A DNA stretch of 64,000 nt from Thiotrichales bacterium (GCA_016745035.1 JADGDE010000009.1:1-64000); one strand, 5' to 3'. Shown: positions 41,627-51,531, counted from the stretch's first letter. The notes: generated by a model not told the origin, from the letters alone. Numbers and translations: made by a program.

Positions 41627-44137
41627 ATGCTCGACAGCAATACCAAGAACAAAATAGACACTGCCCGTGATTTATTGGTCGGTAAAGTCCCCGATCCAAA
41701 ATCCCAAGTTGAGCAAATCACCATCGCCCTGATTTACAAATTTATGGACGACATGGATGCTGAGGCGGAAGAGTTGGGCGGTGTGCGTAAATTCTTCAGC
41801 GGAGACTATGAAAAATACAGCTGGGCAAAACTGATGCAAGCAAGCATCGGCGGGCATGAAAAACTCAGTCTCTATGCCGAAGCCATCACCAAAATGACCG
41901 AAAACGACAAGCTCCCTGCTCTGTTTCGGGACATTTTTAAAAATGCCTATCTTCCCTACCGTGACCCCGAAACCTTAAACCAATTCCTCAAAGAAATTAA
42001 CGGTTTTAAATATGACCATTCCGAGCGCTTGGGTGATGCCTTTGAATACTTGCTCTCGGTCTTAGGCTCGCAAGGTGACGCGGGGCAATTTCGTACCCCC
42101 CGGCACATTATCGACTTTATTGTTGAAGTTATCGAGCCGCAAAAAAATGAATCAATTCTCGACCCTGCTTGCGGCACAGCAGGCTTTTTGATTTCGGCTT
42201 ATAAACACATCCTCAAAGCCAACAGCAAAAACGGACAGACTGGGGCGGCATTGTCGCCAGATGAACGTACATGGCTGACCACGCATATCAAAGGCTATGA
42301 CATTTCCCCCGATATGGTGCGCCTAAGCTTGGTTAATTTGTATTTACACGAATTTGCAGCCCCCGACATCAGCGAATACGACACCCTCACCTCACAAGAC
42401 AATTGGAATCAATACAGCGATATTATTCTGGCTAACCCGCCGTTTATGTCACCCAAAGGCGGGATTAAACCACACAAGCGTTTTTCTATCACCTCCAAGC
42501 GCTCAGAAGTCTTGTTTATTGATTATATTGCTGAACACCTGAATCCCAACGGACGCGCCGCCGTGATTGTGCCCGAGGGCATTATTTTCCAAAGCCAAAA
42601 AGCCTACAAAGAACTGCGCGAGATGCTGGTTAAAAACTACCTCTATGCCGTGGTGTCTTTGCCTGCGGGGATATTCCAGCCTTATTCAGGGGTGAAAACC
42701 TCGATTTTGTTGATGGACAAAGCGCTGGCGAAAAAAACCAGCTCGCTGTTATTTGTCAAAATCGACAATGATGGTTTTAACCTCGGCGCACAACGGCGCG
42801 AGATAGAACACAACGACCTCCCCGAAGCCCTGCAATGCTTGCGTGAGTTTAGCCACGCTTGCCGCAGTGGCGAAACCTTTGCAGCGGAAAAATATCCCAA
42901 AGTTTTGCAAGTGGAAAAGGACAAAATTGGCGAGAATGGCGAGTGGAATTTGAGTGGGGAGCGGTATCGGGTTAATAATATACATATTTCAAAATACAAA
43001 TTAATATCTATTCATCAAATATGTAAAAAAGTGAAAGATAATATATCGCCATCTAAATTTTCAGGTTCTGTTAATTATATCGGTTTAGAAAATATAAAAC
43101 CTAATTATGTTGGTCTTGTAGGGAGAATAAAATATGAATATTCTGAAATAAAAAGTATAAAAACTAAAATCCAAATTAATGACATTCTTTACGGAAAACT
43201 TAGACCAAACTTAAATAAAGTATATCTTTCAGAAATAAAGGGAATTTGTTCTACGGATATACTTGTATATAGAGTAAATGATGACTGTATAGCATCATAT
43301 TTATCTTATGTTATGCGTTCTACTATTTTTAACAAAAAAGTTTTACAAGGCATCAGTGGAGCACAACTTCCCCGTGTTAATACATCTTATTTTGAAACAA
43401 TAAAAATCCCCCTCCCCCCGCTCAACATCCAGCAAGAAATCGTCGCCGAGATAGAGGGCTACCAGAAAATCATCGACGGGGCGCGTGCGGTGGTGGACAA
43501 CTACAAACCCCATATCCAGATAGACCCAGCATGGGAGATGGTGGAATTGGGAGATATAATCACTATTCTTACTGATTATCATGCCAATGGAAGCTATAAA
43601 ATATTAAAAGAAAACGTAACCCTTTTGGATGAGAAGTCTTATGCTTGGATGATAAGAAGCACAGATTTTGAAAATTCATTTAATAATAAGTTGAAATATA
43701 TAGATAAACATTCTTATGAGTTCTTATCTAAAAGCAAGGTATATAGTGGGGATTTAATTATAAATAAAATTGGCAATGCAGGAAAAGTATATATAGTCCC
43801 AGAGTTATCTATGCCATGTTCTTTGGCTATGAATCAATTTTTAATCAGGGTTGATAAAGAAATATTTTTAAATAAATTTATTTATTTATGTTTGAAACAC
43901 CCTATATCTAAACAACAAATAAATTCAAGAGTAAAAGGAGCTACGACAAAAACAATAGACAAACAAGCTATTCGCAGTTTAACTATTCATGCCCCCCCCC
44001 TAGAAACCCAAACCCAAATCGTCGCCCAAATCGAAAAAGAACAAGCCTTAGTCAACGCCAACAAGGAACTTATCGACCTATTTGAGCAAAAGATAAAGGA
44101 TAAAATCGCCAGCGTTTGGGGCGAGGAGAGCGCATAA
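41627..44137 (+). CDS. hsdM-hsdS: Fused type I methyltransferase-specificity protein (HsdM-HsdS)
   Basis: 836 residues in one frame. HsdM part about 1-440: N-terminal helical domain, SAM motif DPACGTAGFL near 178, catalytic NPPF near 271. HsdS part: target-recognition domain 1 about 446-590, central conserved region about 591-640 (PPLNIQQEIVAEIEGY), domain 2 about 645-785, C-terminal conserved region (PPLETQTQIVAQIEKE). Both recognition domains are far more AT-rich than the rest (AAA/ATA codons), as expected of swapped specificity modules. A run of nine C at 43992-44000 lies at the junction after domain 2. Confidence 0.92.
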   Translation: MLDSNTKNKIDTARDLLVGKVPDPKSQVEQITIALIYKFMDDMDAEAEELGGVRKFFSGDYEKYSWAKLMQASIGGHEKLSLYAEAITKMTENDKLPALFRDIFKNAYLPYRDPETLNQFLKEINGFKYDHSERLGDAFEYLLSVLGSQGDAGQFRTPRHIIDFIVEVIEPQKNESILDPACGTAGFLISAYKHILKANSKNGQTGAALSPDERTWLTTHIKGYDISPDMVRLSLVNLYLHEFAAPDISEYDTLTSQDNWNQYSDIILANPPFMSPKGGIKPHKRFSITSKRSEVLFIDYIAEHLNPNGRAAVIVPEGIIFQSQKAYKELREMLVKNYLYAVVSLPAGIFQPYSGVKTSILLMDKALAKKTSSLLFVKIDNDGFNLGAQRREIEHNDLPEALQCLREFSHACRSGETFAAEKYPKVLQVEKDKIGENGEWNLSGERYRVNNIHISKYKLISIHQICKKVKDNISPSKFSGSVNYIGLENIKPNYVGLVGRIKYEYSEIKSIKTKIQINDILYGKLRPNLNKVYLSEIKGICSTDILVYRVNDDCIASYLSYVMRSTIFNKKVLQGISGAQLPRVNTSYFETIKIPLPPLNIQQEIVAEIEGYQKIIDGARAVVDNYKPHIQIDPAWEMVELGDIITILTDYHANGSYKILKENVTLLDEKSYAWMIRSTDFENSFNNKLKYIDKHSYEFLSKSKVYSGDLIINKIGNAGKVYIVPELSMPCSLAMNQFLIRVDKEIFLNKFIYLCLKHPISKQQINSRVKGATTKTIDKQAIRSLTIHAPPLETQTQIVAQIEKEQALVNANKELIDLFEQKIKDKIASVWGEESA

Positions 44138-44408
44138 AGTAAGAACTAGGGTTTTATCGCTTAAGTGTGATTAAAAAGCGAATATTTCCGACCAAGAAGT
44201 ATTCAAATAACCATGGAAAGCTCAAAATTTTGTAAAAAATAGATAAACTACTAAACCCCTCCCAAATAGAAACCGCTAATTCATATTGGAATATTCTCTC
44301 ATTTTATTGATAGTATAAGAGCATGGTATTAGCTAGGTTTTTTGGGAACTCCTATAACAATTCCTATCAAAGGCAGGTTTTAAATGGATCAACAGAATCC
44401 GTTATAAT

Positions 44409-44470
44409 CAGCATATTTCGCATAGACTCTCAAATCATTCTTTAGTCATGAACTCATGTAAAATATGCTG
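44409..44470. repeat. Half-copy of the MITE-like end plus local inverted repeat
   Basis: CATATTTCGCATAGACTCT (44412-44430) is identical to the right end of the element at 881-1041. In addition CAGCATATTT (44409-44418) pairs perfectly with AAATATGCTG (44461-44470), so this copy may be a solo end refolded as a hairpin. The remainder of the gene-free stretch 44138-44511 is AT-rich with no gene seen; the promoter of the 44512 gene must be in its last part. Confidence 0.5.
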
Positions 44471-44511
44471 TTACTTACCTCTCGCATTTCACAATCAGCA
44501 AGGATAACAAG

Positions 44512-45102
44512 ATGACAGTCATTGCCGCAGCGATAAAAAATGGTCAAGTTAGTATTGCCGCCGATACCCAATCAAGTCTTGGCCCTCTAACCGTTCGAGC
44601 GGATTATAAAAAAAATGCCAGTAAACTTTTGGAAGTCAACGGCAATGTGATTGGGATGGCAGGTTGGGTGGCAACGTCGCAAATCATCGAACATTTGATT
44701 AGAACTAAGCCGGATTTATTTAAGTTAAATAACCGCTGGGAAATTTTTGAAACGTTGTTAACACTACAAAAAAAATTAAAGCGCCATTACTTTCTCGAAA
44801 CCAGTGAGGACAGCGATCAGCCAGTAGAGTCGAATCAATTGGATGGGCTTATCATTAATTCACACGGGATTTTTTCTTTTGCTAGTTATCGGGAAGTCGG
44901 TGAATACAAACAATTTTGGGCATTGGGGTCAGGGAGGCGTTTGGCATTAGGGGCAATGCATGCCTTATATCATACTGAAGCGAGTGCTGTGGAAATTGCC
45001 GAGGCGGGTGTGAGGGCGGCAGCTGAGTTTGATGATGGTTGTAGCTTACCTTTAAGCAGTGTGAGCTTAAAACTCAAACAAAAAGCAAACAAACACAAAT
45101 GA
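44512..45102 (+). CDS. Lone proteasome-like Ntn-hydrolase (HslV-related)
   Basis: 196 residues starting MTVIAAAIKNGQVSIAADTQ. After removal of Met the sequence gives Thr1, Asp17 (AADT) and Lys33 (ADYKKNASKLL), the catalytic triad of proteasome beta subunits and HslV, and later ALGSGRRLALGAM and the helical EIAEAGVRAAAEFDDG matching the family's GSG and C-terminal helix. It is longer than HslV (about 175) and has a charged insert around 95-108. No HslU-type unfoldase is nearby. It probably forms a self-compartmentalising peptidase; the partner is unknown. Confidence 0.75.
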   Translation: MTVIAAAIKNGQVSIAADTQSSLGPLTVRADYKKNASKLLEVNGNVIGMAGWVATSQIIEHLIRTKPDLFKLNNRWEIFETLLTLQKKLKRHYFLETSEDSDQPVESNQLDGLIINSHGIFSFASYREVGEYKQFWALGSGRRLALGAMHALYHTEASAVEIAEAGVRAAAEFDDGCSLPLSSVSLKLKQKANKHK

Positions 45103-45107
45103 TATGT

Positions 45108-45161
45108 AAGGAGGCGGGACTGAAGTCCCGCTCAAGCGCGGCTAAAGCCACGCCTCCTAAG
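45108..45161. repeat. Composite double-hairpin repeat
   Basis: GCGGGACTGAAGTCCCGC (45114-45131), then GCGCGGCT/AGCCACGC (45136-45153), enclosed by AAGGAGGCG and CGCCTCCTAAG arms. Same design as 15140-15195. It lies between the convergent Ntn-hydrolase and napC genes. Confidence 0.65.
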
Positions 45162-45173
45162 TTTTAGTGGGGT

Positions 45174-45758
45174 TTATTTACCCACCACCGAGCTGGGGTC
45201 AACCGTACTCATATCAGGCAAGCTGTGGGCAATGCCTTTATGGCAATCAATACAAGTTTGTCCATCATCAAAACCTTTGACGTGATGATCCATAGCGCGT
45301 TTTTGCTGTTTGGTGTAATCCATAGAGGCAAAATCGTGACAATTACGGCATTCACGCGAATCATTGGCTTTCATTTCCCGCCAGACATTTTGTGCTAGCT
45401 CTAAACGCTTGGCTTCAAATTTCTCTGGGGTATCAATCGTGCCTAAGAACTTGTGATACAGCTCTCTAGACGCTTTGACTTTGCGCACCACTTTATGCAC
45501 CCATTCTTTTGGTACATGGCAATCAGGACAAGTCGCACGTACCCCTGTACGGTTGCTGTAATGCACCGTATTGCGGTATTCTTCGTAGACATTTTCTTTC
45601 ATTTCATGGCAAGAAATACAGAATTTTTCCGTGTTGGTCAATTCCATCGACCAGTTAAAGCCACCCCAGAATATAATCCCAAATACCACCCCGATAAGTA
45701 AGATGGTAATGGTCGAAAATCCCGCTAGCCAACCACGTCGTTTTTGTTGTTCGGTCAT
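45174..45758 (-). CDS. napC: Tetrahaem cytochrome c, quinol dehydrogenase for Nap
   Basis: 194 residues. One N-terminal membrane helix (about 12-33) anchors a periplasmic domain with four CxxCH haem sites: CISCH, CPDCH, CRNCH and CIDCH. NapC/NirT family member that oxidises menaquinol or ubiquinol and passes electrons to NapB. Last gene of the nap operon, 11 bp after napB. Confidence 0.95.
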   Translation of the reverse strand: MTEQQKRRGWLAGFSTITILLIGVVFGIIFWGGFNWSMELTNTEKFCISCHEMKENVYEEYRNTVHYSNRTGVRATCPDCHVPKEWVHKVVRKVKASRELYHKFLGTIDTPEKFEAKRLELAQNVWREMKANDSRECRNCHDFASMDYTKQQKRAMDHHVKGFDDGQTCIDCHKGIAHSLPDMSTVDPSSVVGK

Positions 45759-45769
45759 CTCAAACTCCC

Positions 45770-46207
45770 TTAGCGTAGACTAGGTACAGGGTTAAAGGTA
45801 TTTTCGACCAAAGGCTGGGCGTTAGTTTGTGGCACATGACATTGGCTACAGAAATAACGGCGGGCGGCAACATTGTCGAGGGCATTTTCATTCCGATCAG
45901 CAAAGTGAGTTTGGCTGATTTTGGTCGCACCCGATTGGCGATAGTTTGCCCAGCTATGACAGGTTAGGCATTTGTTGGATTTTAAATTGACTTGATAGTC
46001 TTCAACCGTGTGGGGAATTAAAGGCGGTTGTTGTACATAGCTACGCATGATAGGGGCTTGGTCGTCTTGCCATCTTTTGACAATGGGCGGGGCTGATGGG
46101 GTGTCGAGTGCAGATGCGCCACGCAAAGAACTCGGAAGTCCCTCTGCCATCACAGGAGAAATGAGGACTTGTAATAAGTATAACAGGCTCAGGCTAAGTG
46201 CTTTCAT
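45770..46207 (-). CDS. napB: Periplasmic nitrate reductase dihaem cytochrome subunit
   Basis: The ATG at 46207 follows AAGGAGG and starts a signal peptide (KALSLSLLYLLQVLISPVMA), giving 145 residues. Two haem sites CLTCH and CSQCH and the family element PPLIPHTVEDYQV are present. NapB hands electrons from NapC to NapA in the periplasm. The start overlaps the napH stop by 14 bp. Confidence 0.95.
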   Translation of the reverse strand: MKALSLSLLYLLQVLISPVMAEGLPSSLRGASALDTPSAPPIVKRWQDDQAPIMRSYVQQPPLIPHTVEDYQVNLKSNKCLTCHSWANYRQSGATKISQTHFADRNENALDNVAARRYFCSQCHVPQTNAQPLVENTFNPVPSLR

Positions 46208-47120
46208 GAGTGACCTCCTTTTTTGGGGACAGGGATTTAGATTTGAATGGTTGTTGTAAGCCAAATTGAAACACAGACTCATTGCAAACGTCGATACAAC
46301 GTCCACAATTGGTACAATTCGGTGATGAAATCACTGGGGAAATACCTTGATCTGCGCCACGCAATGGGGTGTAAATCACTTGTTTTTCAGGACAAACCGC
46401 AAAGCAATCCATACAATCATTGCATTGCTCGCGCTTAACTGCACTGATACGTACAGGACTGATAAGGGCTGGCAGGCTATAAAAAGCACCCATGGGGCAA
46501 AGATGCCCGCACCAACCGTTTTTGCTGATTAACAAGTCGAATAAAAACACGGCTAAAATTAACAGCCAACCTAAGCCCATGCCGTAGAGTATGCCTCTAT
46601 AGAGTAAAGTAACCGGATTGACCGCTTCCCAGACCAAAGTCCCGGTGATAGCGGCTAAAATTAAAGTGCTAGCGAGTAACCAATAGCGGGTTTGTTTGGA
46701 AAGACTTAAGCCCAGTCCCCCGCTAATGCCAAGTTTACGCCGCAGCCAGCCAGCGGTGTCGGTGACAATATTCATCGGGCAAACCCATGAGCAATATATC
46801 CGTCCACCTAAAAAAAAATACGCCGCTAAAACGATAGCCGCACCAATAAAGGCGGTGGCAGTGGGGACAAAACCTGCTGCGAGGCTTTGCAATAAAATAT
46901 ACGGGTCGCTCAATGGCAATATATCAAACGTCAAACTGGAGGCAATATTGCCTTTGACTATCCAAAGACCAAATAAAGGTCCTGCTAGAAACAGCGCTAA
47001 AATACTCAATTGACTAAGGCGGCGTAATAATAGCCAGCGATGGGCTTTTATCCAGCCTTTATTTTCGATTGCCTCAGCCCCGGGGAAACGGGCGGGATTT
47101 TGTTTGAGTTTCTTAACCAT
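46194..47120 (-). CDS. napH: Ferredoxin-type membrane protein of Nap
   Basis: 308 residues with four membrane helices and two conserved cytoplasmic CxxxCP motifs (CSWVCP, CGHLCP), followed by two 4Fe-4S clusters (CNDCMDCFAVCP and CTNCGRCIDVCN). NapH with NapG forms an alternative quinol dehydrogenase feeding NapA. napG stop and napH start overlap (TAATG). Confidence 0.94.
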   Translation of the reverse strand: MVKKLKQNPARFPGAEAIENKGWIKAHRWLLLRRLSQLSILALFLAGPLFGLWIVKGNIASSLTFDILPLSDPYILLQSLAAGFVPTATAFIGAAIVLAAYFFLGGRIYCSWVCPMNIVTDTAGWLRRKLGISGGLGLSLSKQTRYWLLASTLILAAITGTLVWEAVNPVTLLYRGILYGMGLGWLLILAVFLFDLLISKNGWCGHLCPMGAFYSLPALISPVRISAVKREQCNDCMDCFAVCPEKQVIYTPLRGADQGISPVISSPNCTNCGRCIDVCNESVFQFGLQQPFKSKSLSPKKEVTHEST

Positions 47121-47977
47121 TAGGGTTTGCCTTTTTGGTTAAGCACATCTAAACCGGGGACGCTGGTCGCCTCTTCAGGGGCAGCGGCGGGGCGCTCGTC
47201 AATCAAGCCCACGCCATCATAATCGTAGCGCATCCCCTCGGGTAGATTATATTTGTGTTCGGTATCGGGCGTGACCATCGAGCCGCCCGCTTGCTGTTTT
47301 TGCTCCCAGCCGAGACGGTAATGTTTGCCAAGTAGCCCTTTAGCCAGTGCCATTGGCAGCACGCGAATCGCGGTCTCATCTAAAATACACGCTTGCTCAC
47401 ATTTGCCGCAACCTGTGCAGCTATCGGAGTGAACAATAGGGATAAACATGGCGTGTTTATCACTGCGTTGATTGTGAATATATTCGAGGGTAATGGCTTC
47501 GCCACGCACGGGGCAAATATTGAAGCAGACTTCACAGCGCAAGCCTTGGAAAGCAATGCAGGCTTCTTGATCCACCAAGACGGCAAGCCCCATGCGGGCA
47601 TCGTCAATATTAGTTAAATCGTGGTTAAGTGCGTTGGTTGGGCAAGCGGGAATACAAGGGATGTCCTCGCACATCTCGCAGCCTTTCTCACGGGCAATAA
47701 AATACGGCGTGCCGGTGGGAATATGTTGTTCTGGTGTGGCTAAATGAAGAATATCAAACGGGCAATCACGCACGCAAAGACCGCAACGAATGCAAGCGGC
47801 ATTGAAGTCGTCTTCAGGCAAAGCGCCCGGCGGGCGCAAAGCTCTAGCGGGTAATGCGCGACCTTGGCGGGAGTTGACCCCTAAACCCAAGGCTAAACAC
47901 ATGACGATACCGAGGCTACGACCACTTTCTTTGAGAAAGCGTCGCCTATTGCTGGCGGTTTTATTCTGCGCAGACAT
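47120..47977 (-). CDS. napG: Ferredoxin-type periplasmic protein of Nap
   Basis: 285 residues with a twin-arginine signal (SNRRRFLKESGRSLG). Four 4Fe-4S motifs: CIRCGLCVRDCP, CEMCEDIPCIPACP, the CEVCFNICP group and CTGCGKCEQAC. It is exported folded with its clusters and works with NapH. The C-terminal part after about 225 is low-complexity and acidic. 57 bp separate it from napA. Confidence 0.94.
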   Translation of the reverse strand: MSAQNKTASNRRRFLKESGRSLGIVMCLALGLGVNSRQGRALPARALRPPGALPEDDFNAACIRCGLCVRDCPFDILHLATPEQHIPTGTPYFIAREKGCEMCEDIPCIPACPTNALNHDLTNIDDARMGLAVLVDQEACIAFQGLRCEVCFNICPVRGEAITLEYIHNQRSDKHAMFIPIVHSDSCTGCGKCEQACILDETAIRVLPMALAKGLLGKHYRLGWEQKQQAGGSMVTPDTEHKYNLPEGMRYDYDGVGLIDERPAAAPEEATSVPGLDVLNQKGKP

Positions 47978-48034
47978 GATAATTCCGTTTAATCAAGCAG
48001 GACTTGCCTGTAGCCAAGCAAGCCCAAAACCTAA

Positions 48035-50590
48035 TTAAGCGCGGGCGATTTTAACCGCACATTTTTTGAAATCCGTCTCTTTGGAGAGCGGATCGGTTGC
48101 GTCTAAAGTCAATTTATTGATTAAACGCCCGGCATCAAACCACGGTACAAAAATTAGCCCTTTCGGTGGTTTATTACGACCCCGGGTTTCGACTTGAGCA
48201 GTCATTTCGCCACGGCGAGAGCTGATTTTGGCGGTCATGCCCCGACGCAAGCCTTTTTCTTTGGCATCATCAGGGTGCATGAAAATTACCGCATCAGGGA
48301 AAGAGCGATACAGTTCAGGTACGCGGCGAGTCATACTGCCAGAATGCCAGTGTTCGAGGACACGTCCGGTGCAAAGCCACATATCAAATTCAGCATCTGG
48401 CGCTTCAGCCGCTGGCTCGTAAGGTGCGGCAATAATATTGGCTTTGCCATCTTTTTTACCGTAAAACTGGACTTCTGCACCTTTTTCGACGTGTGGATCA
48501 TAGCCTTCACGATAGCGCCACAAGGTTTCTTTGCCATCAATTACTGGCCAACGCAGACCGCGAGCCTCATGATAGGCATCAAATTCGCCCAGCTCATGAC
48601 CTTTTTTCGGTCCGTGCAAACCAAATAAGCGGTATTCTTCATACAGCCCTTTTTGGGCATAAAAACCAAAGTCTTTACTTTCGTGATTGCGATACTTGTT
48701 GCCACGGTTATCGTCGATATGGCCTTCAAAAGCATATTTGTCTACTTGACCATTTTGGTACAAGACTTCAAATAAGGTTTTACCCGCAACTTCAGGTTGC
48801 TTAGCGATTAAATCTGCAGGCCACACTTCTTCAATTTTAAAGCGCTTGGCAAATTCCATCAGCTGCCATAAATCAGACTTAGCCTCACCAGGGGCTGGTA
48901 CTTGTTCGCGCCAGAACTGGGTACGACGCTCGGCATTACCATACGCACCTTCTTTCTCAACCCACATCGCTGTTGGTAGAACCAAATCAGCCGCTTGTGC
49001 AGAAACGGTTGGGTAAGGGTCAGAGACGACCACAAAGTTATCAGGATTACGCCACCCAGGATAGGTTTCCTCGTTCATGTTGGCAGCAGCTTGCATGTTG
49101 TTATTACACATGACCCAATAGCAATTGAGTTTGCCATCTTTCATCATCCGGCTTTGGAGTACGGCGTGATAACCCGGTTTGCCAGGAATCGTGCCTTCAG
49201 GTAATTTCCAAGTTTTCTCAGAAAAGTCGCGATGACCTTTTTTCTTCACTACCAAGTCGGCTGGTAGCCGATGTGAGAAAGTACCGACTTCACGCGCTGT
49301 ACCACAAGCTGAAGGTTGACCTGTGAGGGAGAAAGGACTGTTACCCGGTTCGGAGATTTTACCCATTAACAAATGGATGTTATATAAGAGGTTATTCGCC
49401 CACACACCACGGGTGTGTTGGTTAAAGCCCATCGTCCAGAACGAAGTAATTTTCTTCTTCGGATCGGCATAGAGTTTAGCTAAGCGCAATAATTTATCTT
49501 TAGGCACACCAGAGAGTTCTGAAGTGTATTCCAAGGTGTAAGGCGCTAAGGTTTTTTTATACTCTTCAAAGCTGATACCAGAGAGCTTGCCTTTCCCTGA
49601 ATTTTTGGCTTTTTGCTCTAAAGGGTGTTCAGGACGTAAGCCATAACCAATATCGGTCGGCGTGGTCTTAAAGTTGACATGTTTTTCAACAAATTTTTTG
49701 TTGTAAGCATTATTGCGAACGATGTAACCCGCAATATAATTCAAAATTGCCAAGTCAGTTTGCGGCACGAAAATCATACCGTTATCCGCTAGTTCGAAAG
49801 AGCGGTGGGTATAGGTAGAGAGGACGTGAACCTCAGAACCTTCTCTGGTCAAACGGGTATCGGTAAGACGCGACCATAAAATCGGATGCATTTCCGCCAT
49901 GTTAGAACCCCAAAGCACAAAGGCATCGGCATGTTCTAAATCATCATAACAGCCCATCGGCTCGTCTGAACCAAAAGCACGCATGAACGCGCCAACCGCT
50001 GATGCCATACAATGGCGGGCGTTAGGATCGATGTGGTTAGAGCGAAAGCCCGCTTTATAAAGTTTAGATGCGGCATAACCTTCCCAAACCGTCCATTGAC
50101 CAGAACCAAACATACCGACGGTAGAGGTCATTTCTTCTGGGGGTTTGCCAGCGTTATTCGCCATGTCTTTTTTAATCGAGGCTTTCCATTTTTCTGCCAT
50201 GATGTCAAAAGCTTCATCCCAAGAGACGGGTTCAAACTCACCATCTTTGGCATATTTGCCATCACGCTTACGCAATAAGGGCTGGGTTAAACGGTCTTTA
50301 CCGTAAAGAATTTTGGAGAGGAAATAGCCTTTAATACAGTTCAGCCCACGATTGACCGGGGCATCTGGGTCGCCTTGGGTCGCAACGACTTTATCGCCTT
50401 TAACCCCGATAAGGACACTACAGCCGGTGCCACAAAAACGGCAAGCGGCCTTGTCCCAGCGCATTTTGTTGGCATTGGGATCTTCAGGGTCGCCACGTTT
50501 GGCCTCTACACCCGGAATGGTAATACCGGCTGCCGCTGCTGTTGCCGCAATGGCATTATTCTTAATAAAATCTCGGCGGGTTAAAGTCAT
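48035..50590 (-). CDS. napA: Periplasmic nitrate reductase catalytic subunit
   Basis: 851 residues. Twin-arginine signal [13 protein letters not shown] cleaved near VEAK. The 4Fe-4S site is Cys50, Cys53, Cys57 and Cys85 (CRFCGTGC, then NCIKGYF). Bis-MGD binding domains follow; the molybdenum ligand is Cys194 in RHCMASAV. Full length relative to NapA (about 830). It reduces nitrate to nitrite in the periplasm and does not itself build proton-motive force. The molybdopterin chaperone NapD is encoded just upstream. Confidence 0.97.
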   Translation of the reverse strand: MTLTRRDFIKNNAIAATAAAAGITIPGVEAKRGDPEDPNANKMRWDKAACRFCGTGCSVLIGVKGDKVVATQGDPDAPVNRGLNCIKGYFLSKILYGKDRLTQPLLRKRDGKYAKDGEFEPVSWDEAFDIMAEKWKASIKKDMANNAGKPPEEMTSTVGMFGSGQWTVWEGYAASKLYKAGFRSNHIDPNARHCMASAVGAFMRAFGSDEPMGCYDDLEHADAFVLWGSNMAEMHPILWSRLTDTRLTREGSEVHVLSTYTHRSFELADNGMIFVPQTDLAILNYIAGYIVRNNAYNKKFVEKHVNFKTTPTDIGYGLRPEHPLEQKAKNSGKGKLSGISFEEYKKTLAPYTLEYTSELSGVPKDKLLRLAKLYADPKKKITSFWTMGFNQHTRGVWANNLLYNIHLLMGKISEPGNSPFSLTGQPSACGTAREVGTFSHRLPADLVVKKKGHRDFSEKTWKLPEGTIPGKPGYHAVLQSRMMKDGKLNCYWVMCNNNMQAAANMNEETYPGWRNPDNFVVVSDPYPTVSAQAADLVLPTAMWVEKEGAYGNAERRTQFWREQVPAPGEAKSDLWQLMEFAKRFKIEEVWPADLIAKQPEVAGKTLFEVLYQNGQVDKYAFEGHIDDNRGNKYRNHESKDFGFYAQKGLYEEYRLFGLHGPKKGHELGEFDAYHEARGLRWPVIDGKETLWRYREGYDPHVEKGAEVQFYGKKDGKANIIAAPYEPAAEAPDAEFDMWLCTGRVLEHWHSGSMTRRVPELYRSFPDAVIFMHPDDAKEKGLRRGMTAKISSRRGEMTAQVETRGRNKPPKGLIFVPWFDAGRLINKLTLDATDPLSKETDFKKCAVKIARA

Positions 50591-50620
50591 TGGCGAGCCT
50601 CCTTGTAAGATGGTCAGGGT

Positions 50621-50878
50621 CTATTCACAGTGCTGATAAATCATCGCGGCGCTTAACACGCCTTGCAATTGTTGAATTTGTTTGAGTATTTCAGCGGCGC
50701 TGTTATCCGGGCGGGGCTTTTCATCTGTGGGGATTTCACCCTCGATGGTTAATATGATACGCCCATCTTCTACCGCATGAATTTCTGTGCCGTACAACGT
50801 TTTTAATTGGTTTTGTACATCGTCTAATCGGTCAGGTTGCGCATGAATCAGTACGCCGCAAATATCAATCTCGTACAT
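50621..50878 (-). CDS. napD: NapA-specific chaperone
   Basis: 85 residues, small ferredoxin-like alpha/beta fold: ICGVLIHAQPDRLDDVQNQL, then GTEIHAVEDGRIILTIEG. NapD binds the NapA twin-arginine signal and delays export until the cofactor is in place. The start lies 14 bp inside napF. Confidence 0.92.
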   Translation of the reverse strand: MYEIDICGVLIHAQPDRLDDVQNQLKTLYGTEIHAVEDGRIILTIEGEIPTDEKPRPDNSAAEILKQIQQLQGVLSAAMIYQHCE

Positions 50879-51380
50879 GCGCCTCTCCTTGGGTTAAATT
50901 AACCGCTTGTACCGGGCAAATACTTAAACATGCCCCACAACCATTACAAGCGTCAGCATCCAGCTTGGGTTTTGCGATGCCACCGGCTTGTAGCTGGAAG
51001 CGGATCGCACCTTGTTCACAAATCTCGGCACAACTTCGACAGACCACGGCTTTTTCTGTTAGACATTGGTCTTGAATTTGTGCGCGCCAACGCCATGTAG
51101 ATGGGGCGGCATACGCTTTAAATTCGGTTAATGCTTCGGTATCGCAGACTTGGGCACAAGCGCCGCAAAAGTCACACTCGCCGTAGCGAAAATCGATATA
51201 AGGGTAACGCTGTTTATCTGCGCGGATAATCTTAGCCGGACACGTTTCAATACAAGTACGGCAACCTGTGCAAGTGTGCATCAAATGCGACTCGCTTTGG
51301 CTGCCAGGTGGTCTGATTAAGCCTGAACGCCCTTCCCAGTCGCCTCGTAAAAATTGTAAACGCGAGATTGATTTCGCCAT
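50865..51380 (-). CDS. napF: Ferredoxin-type cytoplasmic Nap protein
   Basis: 171 residues, no signal peptide. Four Cys groups: CTGCRTCIETCP, CDFCGACAQVC, CRSCAEICEQ and CNGCGACLSICP, typical of NapF, which assists NapA iron-sulfur maturation in the cytoplasm. First gene of napFDAGHBC, the same order as the E. coli operon, and directly downstream of an FNR-type promoter. Confidence 0.93.
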   Translation of the reverse strand: MAKSISRLQFLRGDWEGRSGLIRPPGSQSESHLMHTCTGCRTCIETCPAKIIRADKQRYPYIDFRYGECDFCGACAQVCDTEALTEFKAYAAPSTWRWRAQIQDQCLTEKAVVCRSCAEICEQGAIRFQLQAGGIAKPKLDADACNGCGACLSICPVQAVNLTQGEAHVRD

Positions 51381-51408
51381 CAGCTTAAGAATAAACCCAA
51401 ATTTCGTA

Positions 51409-51458
51409 GGGTCTCAGTATACGGCAAAACCTAATTATTTACTTGATCTAGATCAAGT
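51409..51458 (-). promoter_or_regulatory. Class-II FNR/Anr-dependent nap promoter
   Basis: A perfect FNR box TTGATCTAGATCAA spans 51443-51456 inside the longer palindrome ACTTGATCTAGATCAAGT. On the minus strand a -10 hexamer TATACT lies at 51421-51416, which puts the start site near 51409 and the FNR box centre at about -41, the classic activating position. This predicts anaerobic induction of nap. Start codon of napF is 29 nt further. Confidence 0.8.
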
Positions 51459-51531
51459 ATTTACAATTTTGTCATTAGCCATACCTATCCAAGAAGCTTT
51501 TTGCTAGTATGTATTTTTAACCTAAGAACCA

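Noticed and set aside
44138..44408. Gene or RNA in the AT-rich spacer after hsdMS
   Set aside because: No frame of coding character and no strong stems were seen apart from the repeat at its end.
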